A DNA stretch of 59,372 nt from Glaciecola sp. (GCA_018623155.1 JAAZVZ010000003.1:1-59372), one strand, 5' to 3'. Positions 1 through 9,421 are shown, numbered from the stretch's first letter. Notes: generated from the sequence alone by a model not told the origin. Numbers and translations: made by a program.

Positions 1-527
1 GGGATCTCAACAATGCCAGAAGGGTGACGGTAGGGAAACCTTGGCCAGTGTGGTACGCCATACAAATCGTGCTCTATCGGATACGTACTCGACGAGTACA
101 TAAAGCCCAGTCGTGCCAGTATGTCATAAACGTATTCAGTCTTGGCATTGATCGAAAAACTCGGAGCGCGATACCCCATCACCGCTTTACCCGAAATCTG
201 TTCAATGCGGTCTTTGCTTTGCGCAATATCTTCATAGGCCTGTTGCTGCGTCAAGGTAGTGAGACGAGCATGATTGGTCCCATGACTGCCTAGCTCATGG
301 CCTTCTGCCGCAATGCGTTGGATCAAAGCAGGGCAGCGCTGTGCCACCCAACCCAAGACAAAAAAAGTGGCTTTAACATTGTGCTCGGCAAAGGTATCGA
401 GTAACCGGTGGGTGTTATGATCCACCCTTGGGGTAAGAGAGTCCCAATCGTCTTTGGCTATAGCTTGTTCAAAAGCAGACACATGAAAGTAATCTTCCAC
501 ATCCACTGTCATCGCGTTCCATTGCAC
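1..527 (-). CDS. XrtA-associated polysaccharide deacetylase (partial)
   Basis: N-terminal about 175 residues of a NodB-type polysaccharide deacetylase; the 3' part lies beyond the window edge. The start VDVEDYFHV-like motif carries the metal/catalytic Asp region seen in exosortase-associated deacetylases, and SHGTNH matches the zinc-binding HxxxH motif of carbohydrate esterase family 4. The GTG at 527 has a GGGAG ribosome site 8 nt upstream; an in-frame ATG at 512 is the alternative. It would remove acetyl groups from the exopolysaccharide, presumably in the periplasm or at the membrane, although no signal peptide is seen in the fragment. It lies 12 bp downstream of the sugar transferase, so the two are likely co-transcribed. 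Family assignment is firm; the XrtA link rests on the neighbours. Confidence 0.85.
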   Translation of the reverse strand, partial: MQWNAMTVDVEDYFHVSAFEQAIAKDDWDSLTPRVDHNTHRLLDTFAEHNVKATFFVLGWVAQRCPALIQRIAAEGHELGSHGTNHARLTTLTQQQAYEDIAQSKDRIEQISGKAVMGYRAPSFSINAKTEYVYDILARLGFMYSSSTYPIEHDLYGVPHWPRFPYRHPSGIVEI

Positions 528-539
528 GACATAATCTCC

Positions 540-1955
540 CTATTGTCCTTTGCCAAATAAAACTACTTCAACTGTCCGTATCAGTATTAATATATCGAGC
601 AAAAAACTCTGATGTTTAACATAATATAGATCGAATTTGAGCTTTTCTTTCGCATCGTTGACACTTGCACCGTAAGGATAGTTCAATTGTGCCCAACCTG
701 CTAATCCTGGTTTTACAGTGTGACGCTGATTGTAAAAAGGGATTTTAGTCGCCAGTTGTTCCACAAATTCAGGTCGCTCAGGACGTGGTCCAACAAAGGA
801 CATGTCCCCACGAAAGACATTGTAAAGTTGCGGTAATTCATCCAGACGATATTTGCGAATAAAGCCGCCAATTCGCGTGACCCGCATGTCGTTTTTGGTC
901 GCCCACTTCGCACCGTCTTTTTCTGCGTCTTTGCCCATACTGCGAAACTTATAAATCGCAAATGGTTCGCCGTTTTTACCGGTGCGAATTTGTTTGTAAA
1001 AAACAGAAGTGTTGGTTCGTCGACCGTCATCAAGATAAATTGCTAATGCCGTTAATAACATAAATGGCCACACAAAAAACAATACCAGAGATGCTAAGAA
1101 CCAATTTAAACCATTATCCACTAATTGACGGGCGTAGTGTTGAGAGTTGAACCCGTTAGAGAAAATCAACCAACTAGGAAACAACAAATCCACTACAATC
1201 TGCCCCACCTCACGTTCCATAAAGTCCAATAAATCGGTAACTACCACACCTTGTAATCGCAAATCAAACAGCACTTCAATGGGTAACGTGCCACGGCGCT
1301 GGTCGGCAGCAATCACTATCTCATCAATGTTGTTGGCTTGGATAAACTCAACGAATGAAGCGTCGATATCAACGTCCAAAAGCGTTTCATGTTGAATGCC
1401 TTGCTCATCACGGTTATCCCCAGGCACAGGGATAAATCCTATTAATTCAAAATTTTTGCGGTCTGCAGAACGTCGCATGCGCTTTTCAATAATAGATGCT
1501 CGCTGACCTGCCCCCAAAATAACAATGCGGCTTTTGCCTACACCCAGTGCGTGAAAATGAAACAACAAATATCGAAATATTGATATTCCAATAATGTTAA
1601 GGCAAGCGGTGATCACCAAGTAATAGGGGTGCGCGTCTAAGTTGCGCAGAATCGCTGCTTCGACGACCATAAGTGCAAAAAACGCCAAGCCGTGTGCGAC
1701 AAAAATGCGCCGTACTATCCCTCGGTAACTGTCGCGTAATTTTGACTCGTATAACCCTACGGCCAAAGCCGCTAAAAACGTGAAAAGTGGAATGATAACG
1801 AGGTAAGGTGTGAACTTTGTGTGAAAACCTGTTGTATAGGGTGTAGCAAGCTCTACTATAAAAAAAGAAAGATACGCAAAATACGTCACGAGCGTGATTT
1901 CAGCTAATATCAGCGACGTTAGGCGTCTTCGGGCTTGTATTATAGGCTTAGCCAT
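540..1955 (-). CDS. Exopolysaccharide polyprenyl-phosphate sugar phosphotransferase (WbaP/EpsB-like)
   Basis: A 471-residue initiating sugar transferase that should move a hexose-1-phosphate onto undecaprenyl phosphate as the first step of polysaccharide repeat-unit synthesis at the inner membrane. The N-terminal about 130 residues contain several membrane segments, followed by a Rossmann-like domain (ILGAG at 146-150). A further membrane segment lies near 283-308, and then comes the bacterial sugar transferase domain with KFRSM (336-340), DELPQL (372-377) and GPRPERPEFV (389-398). Length and architecture match the XrtA/PEP-CTERM-associated subfamily. It is transcribed divergently from the export lipoprotein gene across a 165-bp intergenic region. 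The sugar specificity cannot be read from the sequence. Confidence 0.9.
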   Translation of the reverse strand: MAKPIIQARRRLTSLILAEITLVTYFAYLSFFIVELATPYTTGFHTKFTPYLVIIPLFTFLAALAVGLYESKLRDSYRGIVRRIFVAHGLAFFALMVVEAAILRNLDAHPYYLVITACLNIIGISIFRYLLFHFHALGVGKSRIVILGAGQRASIIEKRMRRSADRKNFELIGFIPVPGDNRDEQGIQHETLLDVDIDASFVEFIQANNIDEIVIAADQRRGTLPIEVLFDLRLQGVVVTDLLDFMEREVGQIVVDLLFPSWLIFSNGFNSQHYARQLVDNGLNWFLASLVLFFVWPFMLLTALAIYLDDGRRTNTSVFYKQIRTGKNGEPFAIYKFRSMGKDAEKDGAKWATKNDMRVTRIGGFIRKYRLDELPQLYNVFRGDMSFVGPRPERPEFVEQLATKIPFYNQRHTVKPGLAGWAQLNYPYGASVNDAKEKLKFDLYYVKHQSFLLDILILIRTVEVVLFGKGQ

Positions 1956-2084
1956 CTTTCTCTTCCTTGAGAACTTAAAATTGTCTTATCGACTATGTAT
2001 CGTCTGATGGCTTTTTTTCTTAACCTATGCCTGTCATAATTTTTTTCTTTAGTATTGTGTTTTTTGTCCGATAAAGACTATACC

Positions 2085-2095
2085 GTCAGTCTGAC
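2085..2095. repeat. Perfect 11-bp palindrome in the divergent EPS promoter region
   Basis: GTCAG-T-CTGAC lies 25 bp upstream of the export lipoprotein start, in the 165-bp region between two divergent exopolysaccharide genes. It could be an operator or a small hairpin in the leader. No matching regulator is identified, and a chance palindrome of this size is possible. Confidence 0.3.
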
Positions 2096-2120
2096 AGTAA
2101 AAAGATTAAAGGATTATCTA

Positions 2121-2747
2121 ATGAAAATGACACGTCTATGGATGGCCGTATGTGCCCTATTTGCTTTACTACTTAGCGGGTGTGCAACACAAACGTTGCC
2201 AACTGCCAAAGTCCGTACCACCCTGACAACCGATGTGGACAATTATCAATATTTAATTGGACCTGGTGATCAACTTTCTATCTTTGTATGGCGAAACCCT
2301 GAGATCTCAGGTTCCTTTATCGTTCGACCTGATGGCAAAGTCACCACTTCATTAGTGGAAGACATCGCCGTATCGGGCAAAACACCTTCTATGCTCGCTC
2401 GTCACATTGAACAAGAATTATCAAAATACATCAATAATCCACGAGTGACGGTGAGTGTGAATTCATTTTCTGGTCCGTTATCAGAGCAAGTCCGCGTCAT
2501 TGGCGAAGCCACTAACCCAGCTGCGATCAACTACACCCAACACATGACCTTATTAGATCTCATGATTGCAGTGGGTGGATTAACGGAGTTCGCTGACGGC
2601 GACAACGCGGTTCTGATCCGTCGTATCAATGGCCAGCAAAAAAGCTTTGCTTTGAATTTGGAGCGATTAGTCAAAGACGGCGACATCAATAAAAACATTG
2701 ATATGTTGCCGGGCGATATCGTGATCATCCCAGAAGCTTGGTATTAA
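2121..2747 (+). CDS. Polysaccharide export lipoprotein (Wza/XrtA-type)
   Basis: Outer-membrane polysaccharide export protein of the Wza family. The reading frame is open from 2055, but the ATG at 2121 has AAAGGA about 8 nt upstream and begins a clean lipoprotein signal: a basic start, a hydrophobic stretch and a lipobox LLSGC with the acylated Cys near residue 20. Next comes a Poly_export domain (YLIGPGDQLSIFVWRNPEIS-like start, near residue 44), followed by one SLBB-type repeat region (VIGEATNP onward). At about 208 residues it is shorter than E. coli Wza, as usual in exosortase-linked loci. It is the first gene of a plus-strand run with the chain-length protein, kinase and beta-barrel genes and should form the outer-membrane exit pore. 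Confidence 0.9.
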   Translation: MKMTRLWMAVCALFALLLSGCATQTLPTAKVRTTLTTDVDNYQYLIGPGDQLSIFVWRNPEISGSFIVRPDGKVTTSLVEDIAVSGKTPSMLARHIEQELSKYINNPRVTVSVNSFSGPLSEQVRVIGEATNPAAINYTQHMTLLDLMIAVGGLTEFADGDNAVLIRRINGQQKSFALNLERLVKDGDINKNIDMLPGDIVIIPEAWY

Positions 2748-2805
2748 GTCGGTCGTTTTAACGACGCTCTAGCTAAGCTTTTCACTTTTAAAATGGATTT
2801 TATCT

Positions 2806-4347
2806 ATGCAGGATTTGCAACAGACACTTGCTCAATTAATTGACTTTGTGCGTGGTATTTGGATCAAGAAACGATTTATTATCATCACTTCTTGGTTGAT
2901 CTGTCCCATCGGCTTTGCTTACGTGGCGATGCTTCCCGATGAATACGAATCAAACGCGGTGGTCTATGTCGATACACGTTCCATCATTCAGCCATTACTG
3001 CGCGGACTAACGATTCAAAACAACACCCAAGCAGAAGTCGAACAAATGGCGAAAACGTTGTTAAGTCGGGATAATGTGGAAGAAATTGCCCGTCAATCTG
3101 ACTTAGATCTGTCTGTCACCACAGACCAAGAGTATACGTCGCTGATCAACAATTTGAGTGAAAACATTAAACTCAAAACGACATCAAAAGACAACATTTA
3201 CACGATTTCATACCGCCACCAAAACCCAGAAATGGCAAAAACAGTCGTTCAAGAAACACTTGAACTGTTTGTAACCGGCTCATTGGGTAACAATCGACGC
3301 GATTCGGTTAATGCGAATGAATTCATCGATCAACAAATCGCTGAATACGAAGCAAGATTGAGCGAGTCTGAACTGCGCTTGTCGGATTTTAAACGCAAAT
3401 ATTCAGATATCCTGCCTCAGCAAGGCAATTTTTACGATAACTTGTCTCGCATGACGACCAATTTGGAAGAACTGCAACTCACCATCAAAGAAACCGAACA
3501 ACAAGTCAGCTCACTGAAGACTCAGTTGCGTCCGCGAGAAAACGGTTACAGTGATTTGAGCATCGCAACGCGTTTTGATGCACGCATTGAATCCTTACAA
3601 GAGCGCATGGATGAGTTAAAGCTACGTTATACTGATATTCACCCAGATGTTGTTGAAACTCGCGATTTGCTCAACTCATTACTCGAGGCCAGAGAACGCG
3701 AGATATCCTCTCTCACTTCGAGCGCGTCGAGCGAGGACAATATGAACCTGCTCACTCAAGAAATTCGTCTCGAAATTTCGCGTTTAGAAAGCAGCATTGC
3801 CTCAATGAAAGTGCGAGAAAACGACTTCACAAACAAAATTGCTTTATTGCGCTCCAAAATCGACCAAGTCCCACAAGTCGAGGCGGAACTCACCGCGCTG
3901 AATCGAGATTACGGCATCATGCAACAAAAACATCAACAACTGCTTGTACGTAAGGAGTCTGCTGAGTTATCCAGAAGAGCCGATGACTCAACGGATGATT
4001 TGAAGTTCCGAATTTTGGAGCCGCCGATGATACCGACTGATCCGCAAGGTTCAAAGCGCTTAGTTTTTTATACTTTGGTTATCTTAGTGGGTTTTGGTTC
4101 TGGTACTGGCTTAGCCTTCTTATTGAGTCAGATGTCACCGGTATTGCATCGTGCACAACAACTCAGTCAATTAACGACGTATCCGGTTCTTGGGGTCGTG
4201 AGTCATTTAGATATCAGTGATATCAGTCACAAGAACAAGATGAAATTGTTGACCTTTACCGTCTCATCCGGTTTGCTTATAGCCTTATATTTGGGCTTAG
4301 TCGGCGCTGAGCTATTCAATATCAATATCGTAGAGCGAGTCATGTAA
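2806..4347 (+). CDS. Polysaccharide chain-length determinant (Wzz/GNVR family)
   Basis: A 513-residue polysaccharide co-polymerase. The N-terminal Wzz domain begins with a membrane segment (about 24-42). A long periplasmic region rich in heptad-like Glu/Leu/Arg stretches follows (about 170-390), and the C-terminal part has a membrane segment near 414-438 plus a further hydrophobic segment near 478-500. This size and the coiled-coil insertion match the XrtA-associated chain-length family rather than short O-antigen Wzz. Its stop codon overlaps the start of the next gene (TAATG), which suggests translational coupling with the tyrosine kinase, its usual partner in controlling polymer length. Confidence 0.9.
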   Translation: MQDLQQTLAQLIDFVRGIWIKKRFIIITSWLICPIGFAYVAMLPDEYESNAVVYVDTRSIIQPLLRGLTIQNNTQAEVEQMAKTLLSRDNVEEIARQSDLDLSVTTDQEYTSLINNLSENIKLKTTSKDNIYTISYRHQNPEMAKTVVQETLELFVTGSLGNNRRDSVNANEFIDQQIAEYEARLSESELRLSDFKRKYSDILPQQGNFYDNLSRMTTNLEELQLTIKETEQQVSSLKTQLRPRENGYSDLSIATRFDARIESLQERMDELKLRYTDIHPDVVETRDLLNSLLEAREREISSLTSSASSEDNMNLLTQEIRLEISRLESSIASMKVRENDFTNKIALLRSKIDQVPQVEAELTALNRDYGIMQQKHQQLLVRKESAELSRRADDSTDDLKFRILEPPMIPTDPQGSKRLVFYTLVILVGFGSGTGLAFLLSQMSPVLHRAQQLSQLTTYPVLGVVSHLDISDISHKNKMKLLTFTVSSGLLIALYLGLVGAELFNINIVERVM

Positions 4348-5234
4348 TGGATAATTCAATCGAAAAAGCCCTCCAGCGCCAACGTGAGGAAACCCCTCAA
4401 ACTGCGGCAACAGATTCGGAAACGACAACATCGGTTGAACGTACGTTGCAAGCCCCCTTTCCAACAAAAGCAGCTGCTGTTTCAAATAATCAGAACCTGA
4501 CTTTGAACTTAGAAGAGCTCGATAAAAAGGGGTTTGTATCATTAAGTACCAAGCGCACTCGAATTAATGAAGAATATCGAGAAATCAAGCGTAAACTCCT
4601 TAAAAATGCCTTTGGCTTTTTATCGACGACACTAGCACGCAGTAATATCATTATGGTCAGCAGTGCTCGACCTTCTGAGGGCAAAACCTTCACAGCCGTC
4701 AACTTAGCGTTATCCATCGCGGCTGAACAAGACAAAACGGTCCTGTTAGTGGATGCCGATGTGCTCAAGCCAAATGTCTTACGTACACTCGGTGTTAACG
4801 CAGAGCAAGGTTTGATGGAATATTTGAATAACGACGAGATGGATTTATCACAGGTACTCTACAATACAAACGTCGATAAGTTGAAAATCATCCCAGCTGG
4901 ACAAACACACCACTTATCGACGGAACTTCTGGCGAGTAAACGCATGGAAGATACCATTGAAGAGTTTTCCAAACGCTACCCTGATCGCGTGGTCATTATT
5001 GATACGCCTCCGTTATTGGGGATCAATGAATCTGCCATCATGGCTGGCTTTGCTGGTCAAGCGGTGCTAGTGGTTGAAGAGGGCAAAGCCAAACTGTCTG
5101 ACATTCAAGACACGGTTGAGCGCTTGAACCCAGACATGGCGATTGGTTTTGTGATGAACAAATCCACTCATCAAGGCTCAAAATATGGTGATTATTACGG
5201 TTACTACTACGGTGCCAAACCATCACAAACCTAA
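4347..5234 (+). CDS. XrtA-associated BY-type tyrosine kinase (CpsD/CapB family)
   Basis: Cytoplasmic bacterial tyrosine kinase of 295 residues. It has a Walker A variant SARPSEGKT (about 106-114), a Walker A' strand VLLVDAD (132-138) and a Walker B strand VVIIDTPP (about 214). The C-terminus holds a tyrosine cluster (GDYYGYYYG), the expected autophosphorylation tail of BY-kinases. The membrane part is a separate protein, the preceding Wzz-like gene, as in Gram-positive CapA/CapB pairs and exosortase loci. The start overlaps the previous stop by one base. Phosphorylation of the tail probably cycles assembly of the export machine. The first about 65 residues are low-complexity and poorly conserved. 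Confidence 0.9.
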   Translation: MDNSIEKALQRQREETPQTAATDSETTTSVERTLQAPFPTKAAAVSNNQNLTLNLEELDKKGFVSLSTKRTRINEEYREIKRKLLKNAFGFLSTTLARSNIIMVSSARPSEGKTFTAVNLALSIAAEQDKTVLLVDADVLKPNVLRTLGVNAEQGLMEYLNNDEMDLSQVLYNTNVDKLKIIPAGQTHHLSTELLASKRMEDTIEEFSKRYPDRVVIIDTPPLLGINESAIMAGFAGQAVLVVEEGKAKLSDIQDTVERLNPDMAIGFVMNKSTHQGSKYGDYYGYYYGAKPSQT

Positions 5235-5247
5235 TGGAGTAGTATAG

Positions 5248-6876
5248 GTGAAACTCAATCGATTACAGGTCGCGATGTGGTTAGCCGTCACGTCAATATC
5301 AACCGCTGCGGCCGGAGAATTATCTGTCGTTGCCAAGGTGACGGGTGAACACATTGAGCAAGATTTTACGTTGTCACAAAGCGGAGATATCGCCGCGCAG
5401 ACCCAACAAATCCGTCCGCAAATCGGCGTACAATACGATGCCAAACGGCTCAATATCAACCTGAATGCCGAGCACATCCAGCAACGTTTTGACAATGGTA
5501 CAGACACACAATCTTATGATTATACCAACGCTAGTTTGAGTGCCTCATGGACCGTCATTGAGCGCCTGTTACAAATCAATGCCAATGCCAGCCAAGGCTA
5601 CAATAGTTTTAATGTGAATAACCTAGGGCGTAACGTGTTTTTGTCTCCCAACCGAGATTTGAATAAAACCCAACGCTATGGCGTGGGCTTTACCTCAGAA
5701 TGGTTAACTGGTTCGGTCCTTGGTGGGAGCTTAACTGGCGACGTTACTTCTTCTGAAACGCAGCGCGATGGTAACGGAGTTTTGAAAAGTGACTCTCATA
5801 GGCTCAGTCTCAATCTAGTCAATGGCGATGCCTTGCCTGACTTGAAATGGTCTTTGCAAGCAACTCAAACCGATTCATCAGGGTTTACCAATCGAGATTT
5901 TGACACGACTTATGCCAACTTAGATGCCAGTTATCGCTTGTTTGGTGATGTTGGATTGGCCTTAAATGCATCGTTTGACGCCAATGAAGCATCCCTTGCT
6001 GATACCGGTAATGCACAAATTCGTGATTTTACCAGTTATGGGGTTGGATTGAGTTATTCACCGTCTGCGGAGCGTTCCATTTCGTTGACCTGGAATACGA
6101 GTCAAAGCGATGATTCTGAGGTAGATGAGGAAGACTACCTAGTCGGCGCAATTGATTGGGCTTTCAGCTCTCGCACTCGTCTCAATGCACGGACTTCAAA
6201 GCGTTTCTTTGGACGTACCTCAAGTGCGAATTTTGTCTATAACTTAAAGCATCTGCGCGCAGTGGCCTCTCGTAGTGAAGCGGTGACGTCCACCTCTCGA
6301 TTACTCAACCAAGGATCGATTGTGACACCGTTTGTCTGTGGTGCTGGAGCAAGTTCCATTAATGATTGCTTCTTACCCGAAACCACCGATTACACGTTGG
6401 GCGCGGGAGAGCAATTTATTAATGTTTCTCAACCGGTATTTGCATTGGTCGATTCTGTCATCATTCGCAAGTCTGACAGTTTGGCTTTGCTCTACGAAAA
6501 ACGCAAAACGACGATCAGTTTAACGTTTTCTCAAACCTCACAAGAGCGTTTGCAACAACAAAATATTATTGATGCCGACATCATTGACTTCCAACTTGGC
6601 TATCAGATGGGAAGCTATACCAATATCAGCTTAGAATACTCAACACAAGATTATCTCCAAACCCTGTTGAGTGATGCATCCACCTCAGAAGGTAAGTTCA
6701 CAGAATACGGGATGACTTTAAGTCGTGATTTTGGACGATCATTCAATACTGAACTGTCACTCAAACGCCTTGATAAAGAAGGTACTGTCACTGGATTTAA
6801 TTCGTTTGGGGCGTTTTCAGACGAGGATTATACGGAAAACCGCATCACCTTCTCGTTGTCATACGAAGAACAATAA
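5248..6876 (+). CDS. PEP-CTERM-system-associated outer-membrane beta-barrel protein
   Basis: A 542-residue protein starting at GTG with a GGAG site upstream. It has a Sec signal peptide (cleavage near residue 22, after an STAAA stretch) followed by many alternating amphipathic strands, ending in a C-terminal strand RITFSLSYEEQ. The pattern and the gene order, after the BY-kinase and before the ATPase, fit the exosortase-associated beta-barrel family (the TIGR03016 type from memory). A role as outer-membrane scaffold or secretion conduit for the polysaccharide is an inference from context. Expression probably ends at the hairpin directly after the stop codon. Confidence 0.85.
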   Translation: MKLNRLQVAMWLAVTSISTAAAGELSVVAKVTGEHIEQDFTLSQSGDIAAQTQQIRPQIGVQYDAKRLNINLNAEHIQQRFDNGTDTQSYDYTNASLSASWTVIERLLQINANASQGYNSFNVNNLGRNVFLSPNRDLNKTQRYGVGFTSEWLTGSVLGGSLTGDVTSSETQRDGNGVLKSDSHRLSLNLVNGDALPDLKWSLQATQTDSSGFTNRDFDTTYANLDASYRLFGDVGLALNASFDANEASLADTGNAQIRDFTSYGVGLSYSPSAERSISLTWNTSQSDDSEVDEEDYLVGAIDWAFSSRTRLNARTSKRFFGRTSSANFVYNLKHLRAVASRSEAVTSTSRLLNQGSIVTPFVCGAGASSINDCFLPETTDYTLGAGEQFINVSQPVFALVDSVIIRKSDSLALLYEKRKTTISLTFSQTSQERLQQQNIIDADIIDFQLGYQMGSYTNISLEYSTQDYLQTLLSDASTSEGKFTEYGMTLSRDFGRSFNTELSLKRLDKEGTVTGFNSFGAFSDEDYTENRITFSLSYEEQ

Positions 6877-6878
6877 TC

Positions 6879-6907
6879 AAAAAAACCCCTTAGTTAAGGG
6901 GTTTTTG
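6879..6907. terminator. Bidirectional Rho-independent terminator
   Basis: CCCCTT-AGTT-AAGGGG (6886-6901) is flanked by an A-run on the left and a T-run on the right, so it can end transcripts from both sides. The TAA stop of the minus-strand ATPase gene (6890-6892) lies inside the stem, so the hairpin is part of that coding region's last codons. Confidence 0.9.
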
Positions 6908-8182
6908 TTTCTCTTCACTGTCTTTACTCTCTTCTTTTTCCTTTTGATACCGCGTTTCATGATCGTACTGACGGTACTTATGCTTCAGCAGAGTATCAAC
7001 GTATTGGGTAAGCTTGAGCTTATTGGCAAGTGCTTGATCAAGCGCCCCAACTAGCTCATCCAGCTGTGCTTTGTAATATTCAATGTCGTATTCGGCCAAC
7101 CTCAAGCGTTCTTCGGTTGTTAATGGTTGACTGTTCTCGCCATCTTCAAACGCTTGTTCTGAAAGCGTTTGTAACACGACATCACGCGTCTGAATGTGTG
7201 CTTTGTTGGTATGAGGAACACTTGGGTTGCGAGGTGCAGCAGAGGGATCGACGAGTGGTTGAGCGAGCTGATTTTGCGGTGCTTCATTGGCCAGTTTTTG
7301 TTGCGCACGGACTTGCGCCATCGCTTCTTGCTCAGCTTCATAATCGGCCATTTCTTCATTGGTGAACATCTCTTGTGACACTTCATCAATGACTTTTTCG
7401 ATGTGCTCCAGTTCAATATTGTGCGTGTTTTCTAAAAACCCAAACAACAACACTCTATCCATAAATGTGTTGATTTTACGAGGGATCCCTTTGGTGAACT
7501 CATAAATTCGCTCCAGCGCTTCTGCACTGAATAAATCGCCCTTCTCTTCCTTGTCCCAACCCGCGTGTTCCATACGGTATGGGATGTATTCGCAGACCTC
7601 TTCTTGACTCAATGCCGCAAGGTGACAAGACGCCACAATACGCTGGCGGAACTGTTCCATATTGGGTGCACGCAAAATGGGTTGCAACTCATCCTGACCG
7701 AGTAAGAAACTTTGCAATAACGGTTTGCCATTTTGTTGAAAGTTCGACAGCATCCGTAATTCTTCAATGGTCTCTAACGGTAAGTTCTGAGCTTCATCCA
7801 CCAATAGTAAGGCACGTTGCCCTTCTTTCGATAATTGATAGAGGTAGGTTTCCAGATCTTTTAATATCTCTGTTTTGCTGCGATCACTGACTTCAATGCC
7901 AAATTTAGCAGCTACCATCTTAACGGCTTCATCCGGGCTAAGCTTGGGTGTGACGATCTGCACCGCGACTATGTCTTGCTCAATATTGGCCAATAAACTA
8001 TTGGCAAGGGTTGTCTTCCCTGTACCAATGCCGCCGGTAATAACAATAAATCCTTCGGCTTGGGACAAGCCATATTGCAAGTAGGACATCGCTCGACGAT
8101 GCAGTTTGCTGGCAAAAAAGAAATTGGGATCGGGGGTGAGTTGAAATGGTTTCGCCGTCAGTCCATAGTGACTTTCGTACAT
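6890..8182 (-). CDS. XrtA-associated ATPase (ExeA-like AAA protein)
   Basis: A 430-residue AAA ATPase. The first about 270 residues match the ExeA/GspA-like family: an N-terminal MYESHYGL-KPFQLTPDP motif, Walker A GGIGTGKT (50-57) and Walker B ALLLVDEAQ (124-132). From about 285 onward the sequence is low-complexity and coiled-coil-like (Gln/Glu/Ala rich, then a charged Lys/Glu tail) with no recognisable domain. This layout is that of the putative secretion ATPase found in PEP-CTERM exopolysaccharide clusters. It faces the beta-barrel gene and shares its terminator. Upstream in the same direction, 78 bp away, is ubiH, so read-through from the ubiH operon is possible. Confidence 0.88.
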   Translation of the reverse strand: MYESHYGLTAKPFQLTPDPNFFFASKLHRRAMSYLQYGLSQAEGFIVITGGIGTGKTTLANSLLANIEQDIVAVQIVTPKLSPDEAVKMVAAKFGIEVSDRSKTEILKDLETYLYQLSKEGQRALLLVDEAQNLPLETIEELRMLSNFQQNGKPLLQSFLLGQDELQPILRAPNMEQFRQRIVASCHLAALSQEEVCEYIPYRMEHAGWDKEEKGDLFSAEALERIYEFTKGIPRKINTFMDRVLLFGFLENTHNIELEHIEKVIDEVSQEMFTNEEMADYEAEQEAMAQVRAQQKLANEAPQNQLAQPLVDPSAAPRNPSVPHTNKAHIQTRDVVLQTLSEQAFEDGENSQPLTTEERLRLAEYDIEYYKAQLDELVGALDQALANKLKLTQYVDTLLKHKYRQYDHETRYQKEKEESKDSEEKQKPLN

Positions 8183-8260
8183 ACGGTATTCGTCCTTGAG
8201 TCATATTCTCTACTACAAGATTATCGGCCTCGAATGGCAGAGATTAAGTCAAAATTCGAA

Positions 8261-9421
8261 TTATCGGTACCCCATGGCCAGACGCGCAAACCACTGGCGC
8301 AACCAGCGTGATTTTTGCATCGCAAGTAGTCCAAGATTACGTGGCAGGACAAACGGCAATAATTCATGACTGAAACTGTGCAATAACCAATCGGTTGCCT
8401 GGATGGTGCTTTGGCGGTCGCGCGCGCGCGCTTTGCGATAAGTCTCAGCAATGTCTAACGGTGGATGCTTATCGGCCAATAACCTGACGAGCGCAACCAC
8501 ATCACGATGAGCCAAATTGAACCCCTGTCCAGCAATGGGATGTAAGGTTTGTGACGCATTCCCTAGTACGATAATACCTTGATGCCGTGACTGCTGCTGA
8601 GTCAATCGCAGTGGAAACATCACAGGTGAGTCCATCTGCGTGAACCGACCTAGACGAGTACCGAATCCCTCTTGCACTAATCTACATTGTGTTGCTGATG
8701 AGTGTGCCAAAAACGCTTTAGCCTGGTCTTGAGTCATCGACCACAACATATTGTACGTATCGTCCTCTATTGGCAACATGGCCAAAGGACCGGTGTTGGT
8801 AAAGCGCTCAAAGGCGGTAGTGTGCCGGTAACGCTGCGGGCCATTGCCTGCGACTTTGATGTTTGCCACAACGCCATACTGCCCGTAATCTTTTTGTGTC
8901 TCGGTCTCCAGTAGCCATGGCATCGTTTGGCTGTTGCCGGCGGCAACCACACAGTATTGGCAGACCCATTGTTGGGTGTCACTGGCAATGTGGTGGTGCT
9001 CATTAGCGTATTCATGAGAGGCAATACGGTTCTGGTAATGGACAATGACTTGAGGATGATCACCCAGCTGTATGTGAAGTTGTCGAGTTAAGGCGGATAA
9101 AGATACAACATATCCTAACGCAGGCACATTTAGCTCAGAAGCTTGTAAGCGGCATTGTCCCAAGTACCCAGTATCACTGACATGAATTTGTTTAATTGGG
9201 TACCCTAATGTGGCACAGTCGATGCCAAGCTGACTCATTGTATCGACGGTCGAAGCGGCTAACGCAATGTGCCTCGGGTCTGCACACACATCATCATAGC
9301 TTTGTTGTTCAATCAAATGCACTGACAGGTTCGTAGTATGAGCTAGGTGTAAGGCCAACAGGGCGCCCACACTTCCACCCCCCACAATACAAACGTCAGT
9401 ATTTATGCTTGAGATGGACAT
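8261..9421 (-). CDS. ubiH: 2-octaprenyl-6-methoxyphenol hydroxylase UbiH
   Basis: FAD-dependent monooxygenase of ubiquinone synthesis, 386 residues. It has the N-terminal dinucleotide fold CIVGGGSVGALLA (about residues 11-23) and the second FAD motif GNASQTLHPIAGQGFNL, which closely follows the form seen in E. coli UbiH rather than the GDAAH form of UbiI/UbiF. It overlaps pepP by 19 bp, as expected for the ygfB-pepP-ubiH operon. The usual fourth gene, ubiI (visC), is not next; the exopolysaccharide ATPase follows instead. UbiH versus another UbiH-family hydroxylase is decided here by position and this motif. Confidence 0.88.
   Translation of the reverse strand: MSISSINTDVCIVGGGSVGALLALHLAHTTNLSVHLIEQQSYDDVCADPRHIALAASTVDTMSQLGIDCATLGYPIKQIHVSDTGYLGQCRLQASELNVPALGYVVSLSALTRQLHIQLGDHPQVIVHYQNRIASHEYANEHHHIASDTQQWVCQYCVVAAGNSQTMPWLLETETQKDYGQYGVVANIKVAGNGPQRYRHTTAFERFTNTGPLAMLPIEDDTYNMLWSMTQDQAKAFLAHSSATQCRLVQEGFGTRLGRFTQMDSPVMFPLRLTQQQSRHQGIIVLGNASQTLHPIAGQGFNLAHRDVVALVRLLADKHPPLDIAETYRKARARDRQSTIQATDWLLHSFSHELLPFVLPRNLGLLAMQKSRWLRQWFARLAMGYR

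Noticed and set aside
1956-2120. Possible sigma-54 promoter (target of PrsR) between the divergent EPS genes
   Set aside because: No TGGCAC-N5-TTGC-like pair was found on either strand; only weak partial matches.
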